Assembly: GCF_041346945.1 (NCBI RefSeq)
Contig: NZ_CP166850.1
Coordinates: 1,488,001-1,552,000 of the forward strand
Length of the DNA: 64,000 nt
From: Amycolatopsis sp. cg9
GTDB lineage: Bacteria > Actinomycetota > Actinomycetes > Mycobacteriales > Pseudonocardiaceae
Direction: 5' to 3'
Part shown: positions 15,635 to 22,464 of the stretch, piece after piece
Layout of the letters: every line of letters starts with the position of its first letter
How positions within the stretch are numbered: position 1 is the first letter of the stretch
The notes under the pieces: generated by a model
Databases searched by the model: none
What the model saw: the letters and a program-made list of their open reading frames with translations, nothing else
Told to the model about the DNA's origin: nothing
Program-made: the position numbers and the translations under genes

Positions 15635-16939
15635 ATGCACACCCTCCGCCCAGGTCAGGACGGTTACCCCGAAGAAGTCGCCGGGTTCCAGACGGCGGTG
15701 CCCAGCTCGCCGGCGGTGGTCGTCGCCGCGGAAAGCGCCGAGGACGTCGCCGCCGCCGTGCGGTACGCCGCCGAGCACGGGCTGCCGGTCGCCGTCCAGG
15801 CCACCGGGCACGGCCTCACCGCGGGGACGGACGGCCTGCTGATCAGCACCCGCCGGATGACCGGCGTGGAAATCGACGCCGAAGCCCGGACGGCTCGCGT
15901 CGAAGCGGGCGTGCGCTGGGGCGCGGTGATCGAAGCCGCCGGGGCGCACGGCCTGGCGCCGCTCAGCGGCTCGTCGCCGGACGTCGGCGTCGTCGGCTAC
16001 ACGCTCGCCGGCGGCTTCGGGCTGCTGGCCCGCCGGTACGGCCGCGCGGCCGACCACGTCCGCGCCCTCGACGTCGTCACCGCCGACGGCGAATTGAAGC
16101 GCGTCGAGCCCGGCTCCGACCTGTTCTGGGCGCTGCGCGGCAGCCGCGACAGCTTCGGCGTCGTCACGGCGATGGAGTTCGACCTCTTCCCGGTGGACCG
16201 GCTCTACGGCGGGAGCCTCTACTTCGGCCCCGACGACGTGCCCGCGGTGCTGCGGGCGTGGCGGACGTGGTCGGCGGCCGCGCCGGACGCGCTGACGACG
16301 TCGCTGGCCATGGTCGCGTACCCCGACCTCCCGGTGCTGCCGGCGCCCCTGCGCGGACAGCACATCGCCCAGGTCCGCGTCGCCTACCTGGGCGAGGACG
16401 GCGCCGAACTGGTCGCCCCGCTGCGGGCCGCGGCGCCGGTCCTGCTGGACACGCTGAAGACCATACCGTTCACCGAGTCCGGGTCGATCGCGGCCGAGCC
16501 GCGGGAGCCGCACGGCTACCACGGCACCAACGCGACCGTCTCGCAGCTGAACGACGCCATGCTCGACGCGGTCGTCGAGCACGCCGGCCCGGGTGCGGCC
16601 ACGCCGCCGGTGCTGATCATCGACCGGCTGGGCGGCGCCCTCTCCCGGCCGGCGGCGACCGCGGGCGTGGGCTGGGACAGCTCGGCCGAGTTCGTCGTCC
16701 GGGCGCTGTCGCTGGTCGGCGACGGCGGGGTCGCGGCCGTCCGGAGCGGGCACGCGAAGCTGTTCGACGCGCTGGCGCCGTGGACGACCGGGCGGCTGCT
16801 GCCCTTCGTGTACGGCGAGCACGCGGCGATCGAGGGGGTCCACCCGGCCGCGGACCTGCGCCGACTCGGGGAGCTGAAGCGCCGTTACGACGTTCGGAGC
16901 ACCTTCCGGGCGGTCGGACCGGAGGCAAAGAGGGGGTGA
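15635..16939 (+). CDS. FAD-binding PCMH-type oxidoreductase (BBE-like)
   Basis: A 434-residue flavoprotein oxidase or dehydrogenase with an N-terminal PCMH FAD-binding domain. VAVQATGHGLTAGTDG contains His59 at the position that binds FAD covalently in berberine-bridge-like enzymes. GYTLAGGFGLLARRYGRAADHV and FWALRGSRDSFGVVTAMEF are typical of the family. The C-terminal BBE motif is weak, and the usual Cys for a second covalent link is not evident. Substrates range from sugars to phenolics and cannot be fixed. It is divergent from and probably controlled by the LysR gene. Confidence 0.85.
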   Translation: MHTLRPGQDGYPEEVAGFQTAVPSSPAVVVAAESAEDVAAAVRYAAEHGLPVAVQATGHGLTAGTDGLLISTRRMTGVEIDAEARTARVEAGVRWGAVIEAAGAHGLAPLSGSSPDVGVVGYTLAGGFGLLARRYGRAADHVRALDVVTADGELKRVEPGSDLFWALRGSRDSFGVVTAMEFDLFPVDRLYGGSLYFGPDDVPAVLRAWRTWSAAAPDALTTSLAMVAYPDLPVLPAPLRGQHIAQVRVAYLGEDGAELVAPLRAAAPVLLDTLKTIPFTESGSIAAEPREPHGYHGTNATVSQLNDAMLDAVVEHAGPGAATPPVLIIDRLGGALSRPAATAGVGWDSSAEFVVRALSLVGDGGVAAVRSGHAKLFDALAPWTTGRLLPFVYGEHAAIEGVHPAADLRRLGELKRRYDVRSTFRAVGPEAKRG

Positions 16940-16988
16940 GCGGACGTCCTATACTCGCCCGGACGATCACACCGACGGGGGAACCGAC

Positions 16989-18170
16989 TTGCGCACGATG
17001 AGCCACGAGGACTACCTCGGCATGCGGCGGTTCCCCGGCCTGGACGGCCTCCGCGCGATCGCCGCGACGATGGTGATCTTCTTCCACTTCGGCGGACCGA
17101 ACTGGACGTGGCTGTCGGGCTGGGTCGGCGTCTACCTGTTCTTCGTGCTCTCCGGGTTCCTGATCACGACGCTGCTGCTGCGCGAGCAGGACCGGACCGG
17201 CCGGATCTCGCTGTCGAACTTCTACATCCGGCGCGTGTTCCGGATCCTGCCGCCGTACCTGGTGATCCTGGGCGGGATCGTCGCGTTCGTGGCGCTGCGC
17301 GGCGAATTCCACGCCCGCGACTTCCCGAACGCGCTGAAGTTCTACCTGACGTTCCTCAACGAGTTCCTGCCGTCGTTCACCAACGGCACGGACAACTTCT
17401 TCAGCGGCTCGTGGACGCTGGGGATCGAGGAGAAGTTCTACCTGGTCTGGCCGTTCCTGCTGGTGTTCCTCGGGATCGGCGCGGCGAAGCGCAAGTTCCT
17501 GCTGGTCGGCGCGGCGATGGTCGTCCTGCTGGCCCTGGTCCCGCTGACCACCGGCGGCTGGCTGCTGCACGGCGCGAACGTGCCGATCTACCGCTCGACG
17601 GTGCACTACTTCATCCTGGCGGCCGGCTGCCTGCTGGCGATCCTGCTGCACTACCGCCGGGGCTACGCGCTGCTGAAGCCGCTGACGCACCCGCTGGCGG
17701 CCGTCCCGATCGTCGTGGGGTTCGTCGTGTTCCACACGAACCTCGACACGCTGTGGAACAGCTCCGGCCAGAACCTGTGGCTCCTGGTGGCGTACGCGTT
17801 CGCGGCGATGCTGCTGCTGATCGTCCTGGTCAGCCCGGGTCCGACGCGCTGGCTGATGGGCACGGCCCCGCTGCGGTTCGTCGGCGAGCGGTCGTACTCG
17901 CTGTACCTGCTGCAGGGACCGGTGCACTTCGTGGTCATCCAGGCGGTGCCCGGCCTGGCCCGCAACCACACGACGAGCGCGGTGGTGGTCTTCCTGGTCG
18001 GCCTGGCGATCGCGGACCTGATCCACCGCTGGGTCGAGAAGCCGCTGATCGACGTCGGCAAGCGGCTCATCACGCGGAAGGAAGAGCGGCGCGCGGAGCG
18101 GGAGGCGGCCCGGCGGCCGGCCGAGCCGCGTGTCGAGCCGGAGCCCGCTCCCGCCGCGGCCGCGTCCTAG
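16989..18170 (+). CDS. acyltransferase 3 family membrane protein (OafA/YrhL-like)
   Basis: A 393-residue integral membrane O-acyltransferase with about ten hydrophobic segments. The family signature FPGLDGLRAIAATMVIFFHF includes the conserved His, and LSGFLITTLLL and RRVFRILPPYLVI follow. A short basic tail ends the protein. Members acetylate or acylate cell-surface sugars or natural products. TTG at 16989 was chosen because GGGGGA lies 7 bases upstream; ATG at 16998 is an alternative. The stop codon overlaps that of the convergent Ddn-like gene as CTAG. Confidence 0.88.
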   Translation: MRTMSHEDYLGMRRFPGLDGLRAIAATMVIFFHFGGPNWTWLSGWVGVYLFFVLSGFLITTLLLREQDRTGRISLSNFYIRRVFRILPPYLVILGGIVAFVALRGEFHARDFPNALKFYLTFLNEFLPSFTNGTDNFFSGSWTLGIEEKFYLVWPFLLVFLGIGAAKRKFLLVGAAMVVLLALVPLTTGGWLLHGANVPIYRSTVHYFILAAGCLLAILLHYRRGYALLKPLTHPLAAVPIVVGFVVFHTNLDTLWNSSGQNLWLLVAYAFAAMLLLIVLVSPGPTRWLMGTAPLRFVGERSYSLYLLQGPVHFVVIQAVPGLARNHTTSAVVVFLVGLAIADLIHRWVEKPLIDVGKRLITRKEERRAEREAARRPAEPRVEPEPAPAAAAS

Positions 18171-18589
18171 CGTTCGAAGACGATGATCGGGATGATCCGG
18201 TCGGTCTTCTTCTCGTAGTCCGCGAAGCCTTCCGCGTGGGCGACCATGCCCGCGTACAGGCGGTCGCGCTCGGCGCGGTCGGCGATCACCGTCGCGGTGG
18301 CCTCGAACTTCTCCGTGCCGACCTCGAGCGTGACCTTCGGGTTGGCGACGAGGTTGTGGTACCAGGCCGGGTTCTTCGGGGCGCCGCCCATGGACGCGGC
18401 GACGACGTAGCGGTCGCCGTCGGTGGTGTACACCAGCGGGGACAGGCGGGGTTCGCCGCTCTTCGCGCCGATCGTCGTGAGGAGCAGCACGTTCTTGCCC
18501 TCGAAGTAGCCGCCGACCACGCCCTCGTTGGCGCGGAACTCGTCCACGACCTGCTTGTTGAAGTCGTTCATGTCGGCTGGTGCGGTCAT
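18167..18589 (-). CDS. F420H2-dependent nitroreductase/quinone reductase family protein (Ddn-like)
   Basis: A 140-residue split-barrel protein of the deazaflavin-dependent family that includes mycobacterial Ddn. It shows GKNVLLLTTIGAKSGEPRLSPLVY and PAWYHNLVANPKVTLEVG, the conserved cofactor and substrate segments. Such proteins reduce quinones or nitro compounds using F420H2. ATG at 18589 follows AGGGG. It is divergent from a MarR-type gene (start 18690), and the 100-bp gap contains palindromes suited to MarR binding, so MarR control is likely. Confidence 0.88.
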   Translation of the reverse strand: MTAPADMNDFNKQVVDEFRANEGVVGGYFEGKNVLLLTTIGAKSGEPRLSPLVYTTDGDRYVVAASMGGAPKNPAWYHNLVANPKVTLEVGTEKFEATATVIADRAERDRLYAGMVAHAEGFADYEKKTDRIIPIIVFER

Positions 18590-18650
18590 GGGGATCCCCT
18601 GTTCTGGCCGGTACGCTCGATCCGCGAGGTACGCTCGGACGAGCCGAAGC

Positions 18651-18670
18651 GTTTGCTTTGCAAACAAAGC
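18651..18670. promoter_or_regulatory. candidate MarR operator
   Basis: Two overlapping palindromes, GTTTGCTTTGCAAAC (18651-18665) and GCTTTGCAAACAAAGC (18655-18670), lie 20-40 bp before the MarR-type start at 18690, within the divergent region shared with the Ddn-like gene. Their AT-rich character stands out against the local GC content. Confidence 0.6.
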
Positions 18671-18689
18671 TACCGACCGGAGGTGAGCG

Positions 18690-19154
18690 GTGTCAACGCA
18701 GCCCGGCCCGAGTGTCGAGGACGGCGTGCGGCAGCTCCTGCTGCTCATGCCGCGCCTGGTCGGCCGCGCGAAGCGGACGCCGGTGCCCGCGGAGCTCGAC
18801 GGCTGCGCGCTGGCGCCGCGGCACCTGTCGCTGCTGTCCTACCTGCTCTTCGACGGCCCGATGACGGTCACCGAGCTGGCCACCCGCCTCCAGGTCGCCC
18901 CGACCACGGCCAGCCTGATGGTCGGCGACCTCAGCCGCCAGGGCGTGCTGAACCGCGACGAGGACCCGGCCGACCGCCGCCGCACCATCGTCAGCATCAC
19001 CCCGGACAAGCGCCCGGCGGTCGACGCCTGGCTGGCCCGCGGCGCGAAGGCGTGGAGCGACGCGTTGACGCCGCTGAGCCCGGCCGAGCGCCAGCTGGTG
19101 ATCGCGACGCTGGAGGCCTACGAACGCGGCACGTGCGAAGGCCCCGGCTGCTAG
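18690..19154 (+). CDS. MarR-family transcriptional regulator
   Basis: A 154-residue winged-helix repressor with MTVTELATRLQVAPTTASLMVGDLSRQGVLNRDEDPADRRRTIVSIT, the recognition helix and DxRxR wing of MarR proteins. GTG at 18690 has GGAGGTGA upstream. It is divergent from the F420-type reductase gene and probably represses it in response to a phenolic or quinone signal (inferred). It ends directly at the second 79-bp palindromic element. Confidence 0.9.
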   Translation: MSTQPGPSVEDGVRQLLLLMPRLVGRAKRTPVPAELDGCALAPRHLSLLSYLLFDGPMTVTELATRLQVAPTTASLMVGDLSRQGVLNRDEDPADRRRTIVSITPDKRPAVDAWLARGAKAWSDALTPLSPAERQLVIATLEAYERGTCEGPGC

Positions 19155-19156
19155 CG

Positions 19157-19235
19157 CCCCAATGTGGCGTTGGTTGCGTCAGACGCACCGAACGCCACAT
19201 TGGGTGCGCTGGACGCACCGAACGCCACATTGGGG
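19157..19235. repeat. 79-bp three-arm palindromic element, copy 2
   Basis: One forward arm, CCCCAATGTGGCGTTGG, and two inverse arms, CCGAACGCCACATTGGG, with a small GGTGCGCTGGACGCACC hairpin between the inverse arms. GCGC and flanking bases extend the outer symmetry to 19153-19239. It lies between the convergent MarR-type and PLDc_N-type genes, 2 bp after one stop and 10 bp before the other. Confidence 0.92.
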
Positions 19236-19245
19236 CGCTTGGGGC

Positions 19246-19605
19246 TCAGTCCTCGCCGCGCTTTTCGCGGGCCAGCTTCCGCTGCGCCTCCGCGCGTTCC
19301 CGGCACTTGCGCAGGAACTCCTCGTCGTCCTCCGCACTCGTCGCCGCGAAGCGACCGGGGCGGTCGTACTCCGGGTACGCCGGTGCGTTGCGCTCGTACG
19401 GCCCACGCGCCCGCGTCACCTGCTGCGGCCGGCCTGCGACCAGCCAGATGATCGAGCCGACCAGCGGCACCACCAGGACGAGCAGCAGCCACAGCCCCTT
19501 CGGCAGGTTGCGGCAGGACGACTCGTCGGTCGTGATCACGTCCACCAGGCAGAAGATCCACAGCCCGAGCGTGACGATCCCGAGCAGTCCGTCCAGGTAC
19601 AGCAA
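19246..19605 (-). CDS. PLDc_N-domain membrane protein
   Basis: A 119-residue protein with two membrane helices (about 4-24 and 38-58) and a charged C-terminal tail rich in Glu, Lys and Arg. The first 60 residues (LLGIVTLGLWIFCLVDVI, then LPKGLWLLLVLVVPLVGSIIWLVAGRP) match the phospholipase-D-nuclease N-terminal domain, found alone in many small actinobacterial membrane proteins of unknown function. No HKD catalytic motif is present. TTG at 19605 is supported by AAAGG eight bases upstream. Confidence 0.75.
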   Translation of the reverse strand: MLYLDGLLGIVTLGLWIFCLVDVITTDESSCRNLPKGLWLLLVLVVPLVGSIIWLVAGRPQQVTRARGPYERNAPAYPEYDRPGRFAATSAEDDEEFLRKCRERAEAQRKLAREKRGED

Positions 19606-19644
19606 TTTCCGCGCCTTTCCCCCAAGAAATGAACGCGGTAAGTC

Positions 19645-20394
19645 TTAGCAGAGCCCGTCGGCGGTTCGGCCGCGGGTCACCCACAGCTGGGCGGGCATCC
19701 GGAGATTCGGCGACGACACCCACACCGTCTTCGTTTCTGTCAGGCGAAACCCCTGCAGTGCCTGGAAAACGCCGGCCGCGAGGGCCGTCGCGTGCCGCGA
19801 ACCCGGGCAGGCGCGGGGTCCGGCACCGAACGGCGTCCCCTCGAGCGGGACCGGAACGTCGGCGCCGTCGATCCGGCGGCGGGTGGACAGCACCGGCTGC
19901 CCGACCGGTTTTCCGGACAGCCACGCGGAAAGCTCGTTGCCGATGAGCCCCGCGGTGGCGTCGCACGCCTGGACGAGCAGGCCGATCCGGGCGGCCGCGC
20001 GTTCGTCCGCCCCGCCGCACGCCTCGATCAGCCGTCCCAACGCCGCTTCGGCAGCCGCGCCCGGGGTTACGTGGGGGTGGTAGGCGGCCGCGACCAGCGC
20101 CACGTCCGCGGAGACGTCGGGCAGGCCGAGCGCCGAAGCGAGCACCCCGACCGGGACCGGACGCGCGACCTCCGCCATCACGTCGAAATCGTCGAGCGCG
20201 GCCACGATCCCTTGCGTGCGCGCGAAAGCCTTTTCTCGCAAGTCGCCGATCGGCTCGAGCAGGGACACCGCGAGGGCGCGCCGCCGGACGTGGTCGGGAC
20301 CATTGCTGAACCGGGCCACATTCGCGCGCAGCCACGCGACGCTCCCGGTCGGGACGTCAGTGGGAACGGGCGGCACCGGAGCGGAAAGCGTCAT
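19645..20394 (-). CDS. short cytochrome P450-like protein
   Basis: A 249-residue protein with a clear P450 heme-binding loop FGAGPRACPGSRHATALAAG (Cys196), preceded by a region where the I-helix would lie but without a recognisable A/G-G-x-D/E-T. Full bacterial P450s have about 400 residues; the K-helix ExxR is not evident either. Either this is a reduced P450-like lineage or a decayed gene, but the frame is open and codon use matches its neighbours. ATG at 20394. It is unlikely to be a normal monooxygenase. No ferredoxin gene is adjacent. Confidence 0.7.
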   Translation of the reverse strand: MTLSAPVPPVPTDVPTGSVAWLRANVARFSNGPDHVRRRALAVSLLEPIGDLREKAFARTQGIVAALDDFDVMAEVARPVPVGVLASALGLPDVSADVALVAAAYHPHVTPGAAAEAALGRLIEACGGADERAAARIGLLVQACDATAGLIGNELSAWLSGKPVGQPVLSTRRRIDGADVPVPLEGTPFGAGPRACPGSRHATALAAGVFQALQGFRLTETKTVWVSSPNLRMPAQLWVTRGRTADGLC

Positions 20395-20435
20395 GCGACG
20401 AACGTAGCCACGGGACACTTCGTCCCCGGCCGAAG

Positions 20436-21110
20436 TCAGAGGAGCGAAACCGGGAACCACGTCGCTTGCGGACCACCACACCGCACGGGCCGCGGGACGG
20501 CGTGCTGGAACCACCACGCCTCGGTGACGCGGCCGTCCGGGAGCCGGTACGTCGGCGGCCCCGCCACGCGGGCGAGCCCGGCGGCCTGCAGCGAACGCGC
20601 GCTCGCGACGTTGCCGACCTCGGCGCCGGCCCGCACCCGAGGCAGGCCGAGGTGGTCGTGCGCCAGCACGAGCCCGGCCGCGAAGAGCACCCGGCCGTTG
20701 CCGCGGCCGCGGTAGTCCGGGGCGAGGTAGCCGCCGGTCTCCGGGCCGCCGTCCTCGCCGGTGTGCACGCTCACCAGCCCGACGCAGCGGTTGGCCTCGA
20801 CGTCGATCATCACCAGGTCGACGGACTGCGGGTCGGGTGACGCCCAGTCCGGGCCGGTGCCGGGCACGACCCGCAGCGCGTCGGCCCGCGCCGGTTCGGC
20901 GACGACCGAGTCGGCCTGCCAGCCCAGCCACCGCTGGGCGGCCGGATCGCTGCCGCACGCGACCGCGGCGGCGTACTCCCACGCGGTCGGGGTGCGGAAG
21001 AGGAAGCGCCCGGCGCGCACGACGTGGCCCTGCCGGTCGCAGGTCCGCTTGGTCATCAGGCGGCCGCGGCGGGTGAGCCGGTCGAAGATCCCCTTGGTGG
21101 CTGGCAGCAT
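20436..21110 (-). CDS. GNAT-family N-acetyltransferase
   Basis: A 224-residue acetyltransferase. The C-terminal half has the GNAT core: VGLVSVHTGEDGGPETGGYLAPDYRGRGNGRVLFAAGLVLAHDHLG with the acetyl-CoA pyrophosphate loop RGRGNG, then AGAEVGNVASARSLQAAGL. The RimJ/RimL-like architecture suggests acetylation of a protein N-terminus or small amine. The N-terminal 40 residues are variable; ATG 21110 is used and ATG 21056 is an alternative. Its start lies 51 bp from the divergent PaaX-type gene. Confidence 0.8.
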   Translation of the reverse strand: MLPATKGIFDRLTRRGRLMTKRTCDRQGHVVRAGRFLFRTPTAWEYAAAVACGSDPAAQRWLGWQADSVVAEPARADALRVVPGTGPDWASPDPQSVDLVMIDVEANRCVGLVSVHTGEDGGPETGGYLAPDYRGRGNGRVLFAAGLVLAHDHLGLPRVRAGAEVGNVASARSLQAAGLARVAGPPTYRLPDGRVTEAWWFQHAVPRPVRCGGPQATWFPVSLL

Positions 21111-21161
21111 CGCGGCGAAATCGTAGCGGAGCGGCCGGGAGGCGAGTTGTATTGTGGCCCG

Positions 21162-22016
21162 ATGACGGCCGTACCCGACGCAACCGAACTGGACGGCTCC
21201 GGCCGGGCGGCCCAGCCGCGTCAGCTCATCGTGACGGTGTACGGCCTCTACTCGCGCACCGAAGGCGGCTGGCTGTCGGTCGCCTCGCTGATCGACCTGC
21301 TCGCGGCCGTCGGCGTCGACGAACCGGCGGTGCGCTCGTCGATCTCCCGGCTGAAGCGGCGCGGCATCCTCGAAGCGGTCCGCCGCGACGCGACGGCGGG
21401 CTACGAACTGTCCGGCGAAGCCCGCGAAATCCTGCGCGAGGGCGACGAGCGGATCTTCCGCCGCGACCGCGCGACCCCGGCCGACGGCTGGCTGCTCGCG
21501 GTGTTCTCGGTGCCGGAGACCGAACGCCACAAGCGCCACCTCCTGCGCACCCAGCTCGCCCGGATGGGATTCGGGACGGCGGCTTCGGGCGTCTGGATCG
21601 CGCCGGCCCACCTGCACGGGGCGGCCGCCGAGGCACTCACCCGGCTCGGCCTGGCCGGGTACGCCGACCTGTTCCGCGCCGACCACCTGGCGTTCGGCGA
21701 CGTCGCCGCGAAGGTTCGCGACTGGTGGGACCTCGACCGGCTGGACGAGCTGTACACGACGTTCCTCGACGAGCACGGCCCGGCACTGCGCCGCTGGCAG
21801 CGCCGCGAGCCGGCGGCCGGCGCGGAGGCGTTCGCCGACTACATCCGCGTGCTGACCGGCTGGCGGCGGATGCCCTACCTCGACCCAGGGCTGCCCGCGG
21901 AGTTCCTGCCCGCCGGCTGGTCCGGAATCCGCGCGGCCGAGCTGTTCTTCGAGCTGCACGCACGCCTGGAAACCCCGGCACGCACCTACGTCGCCAAGTC
22001 GATCAACCTCTGCTAA
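21162..22016 (+). CDS. PaaX-family transcriptional regulator
   Basis: A 284-residue regulator of the PaaX family, known for repressing phenylacetate catabolism in response to phenylacetyl-CoA. The N-terminal winged helix (QLIVTVYGLYSRTEGGWLSVASLI, then EPAVRSSISRLKRRGIL) and C-terminal GWRRMPYLDPGLPAEFLPAGWSG are characteristic. No paa genes are present here. The nearby CoA-dependent aromatic oxygenase (22465) suggests an aryl-CoA ligand. The 3' end overlaps the convergent RidA-like gene by 14 bp. Confidence 0.9.
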   Translation: MTAVPDATELDGSGRAAQPRQLIVTVYGLYSRTEGGWLSVASLIDLLAAVGVDEPAVRSSISRLKRRGILEAVRRDATAGYELSGEAREILREGDERIFRRDRATPADGWLLAVFSVPETERHKRHLLRTQLARMGFGTAASGVWIAPAHLHGAAAEALTRLGLAGYADLFRADHLAFGDVAAKVRDWWDLDRLDELYTTFLDEHGPALRRWQRREPAAGAEAFADYIRVLTGWRRMPYLDPGLPAEFLPAGWSGIRAAELFFELHARLETPARTYVAKSINLC

Positions 22017-22398
22017 GCACCGCGAACCCCTGGACCTCGACCAAGGCCTCCTCGTCCCAAAGCCGGGAAACGCCGATGCCCGCCATCGCCGGGTACTCCG
22101 TGCCCGCGAGCCGCTTCCAGACCCGGCCGATCTCGCGCGCGTGGGCGCGGTAGTCCGGCATGTCGACGATGTAGATGGTCACGCTGCACAGGTCTTCCGG
22201 GGAACCGCCGGCCGCGCGCAGCGATGCCAGCAGGTTGCCCAGCGCGCGCTCGAACTGCTCGACGACGCCGTCGCCGACGATCCGGTTGTCCTCGTCGAGC
22301 GCGGTCTGGCCGGCGAGGAAGACGACCCGGCCTTCGGCCACCACCGCGTGCGAGAACCCGGACGGCTTGCCCAGCTCCGGCGGGTTGATGCGTTCCAT
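22003..22398 (-). CDS. RidA/YjgF-family protein lacking the catalytic Arg
   Basis: A 131-residue protein of the RidA superfamily, small trimeric enzymes that hydrolyse enamines and imines. The family segments FLAGQTALDEDN, QFERALGNLLASLRAAGGSPEDL and YPAMAGIGVSRL, then LVEVQGFAVL are visible. The Arg that anchors the substrate carboxylate in canonical RidA (in a PAR(S/T) motif) is Met here (YPAM), so this is one of the non-canonical Rid subfamilies. It is divergent from the aminobenzoyl-CoA-type oxygenase, whose known product type is an enamine, so a role on that product or a related intermediate is plausible but unproven. Confidence 0.85.
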   Translation of the reverse strand: MERINPPELGKPSGFSHAVVAEGRVVFLAGQTALDEDNRIVGDGVVEQFERALGNLLASLRAAGGSPEDLCSVTIYIVDMPDYRAHAREIGRVWKRLAGTEYPAMAGIGVSRLWDEEALVEVQGFAVLSRG

Positions 22399-22464
22399 GG
22401 GCCCACCGTACGGCATCTTTCGCGTTATTGACGGTCGTAGTGGTGACGACATACCCTGGACGGC

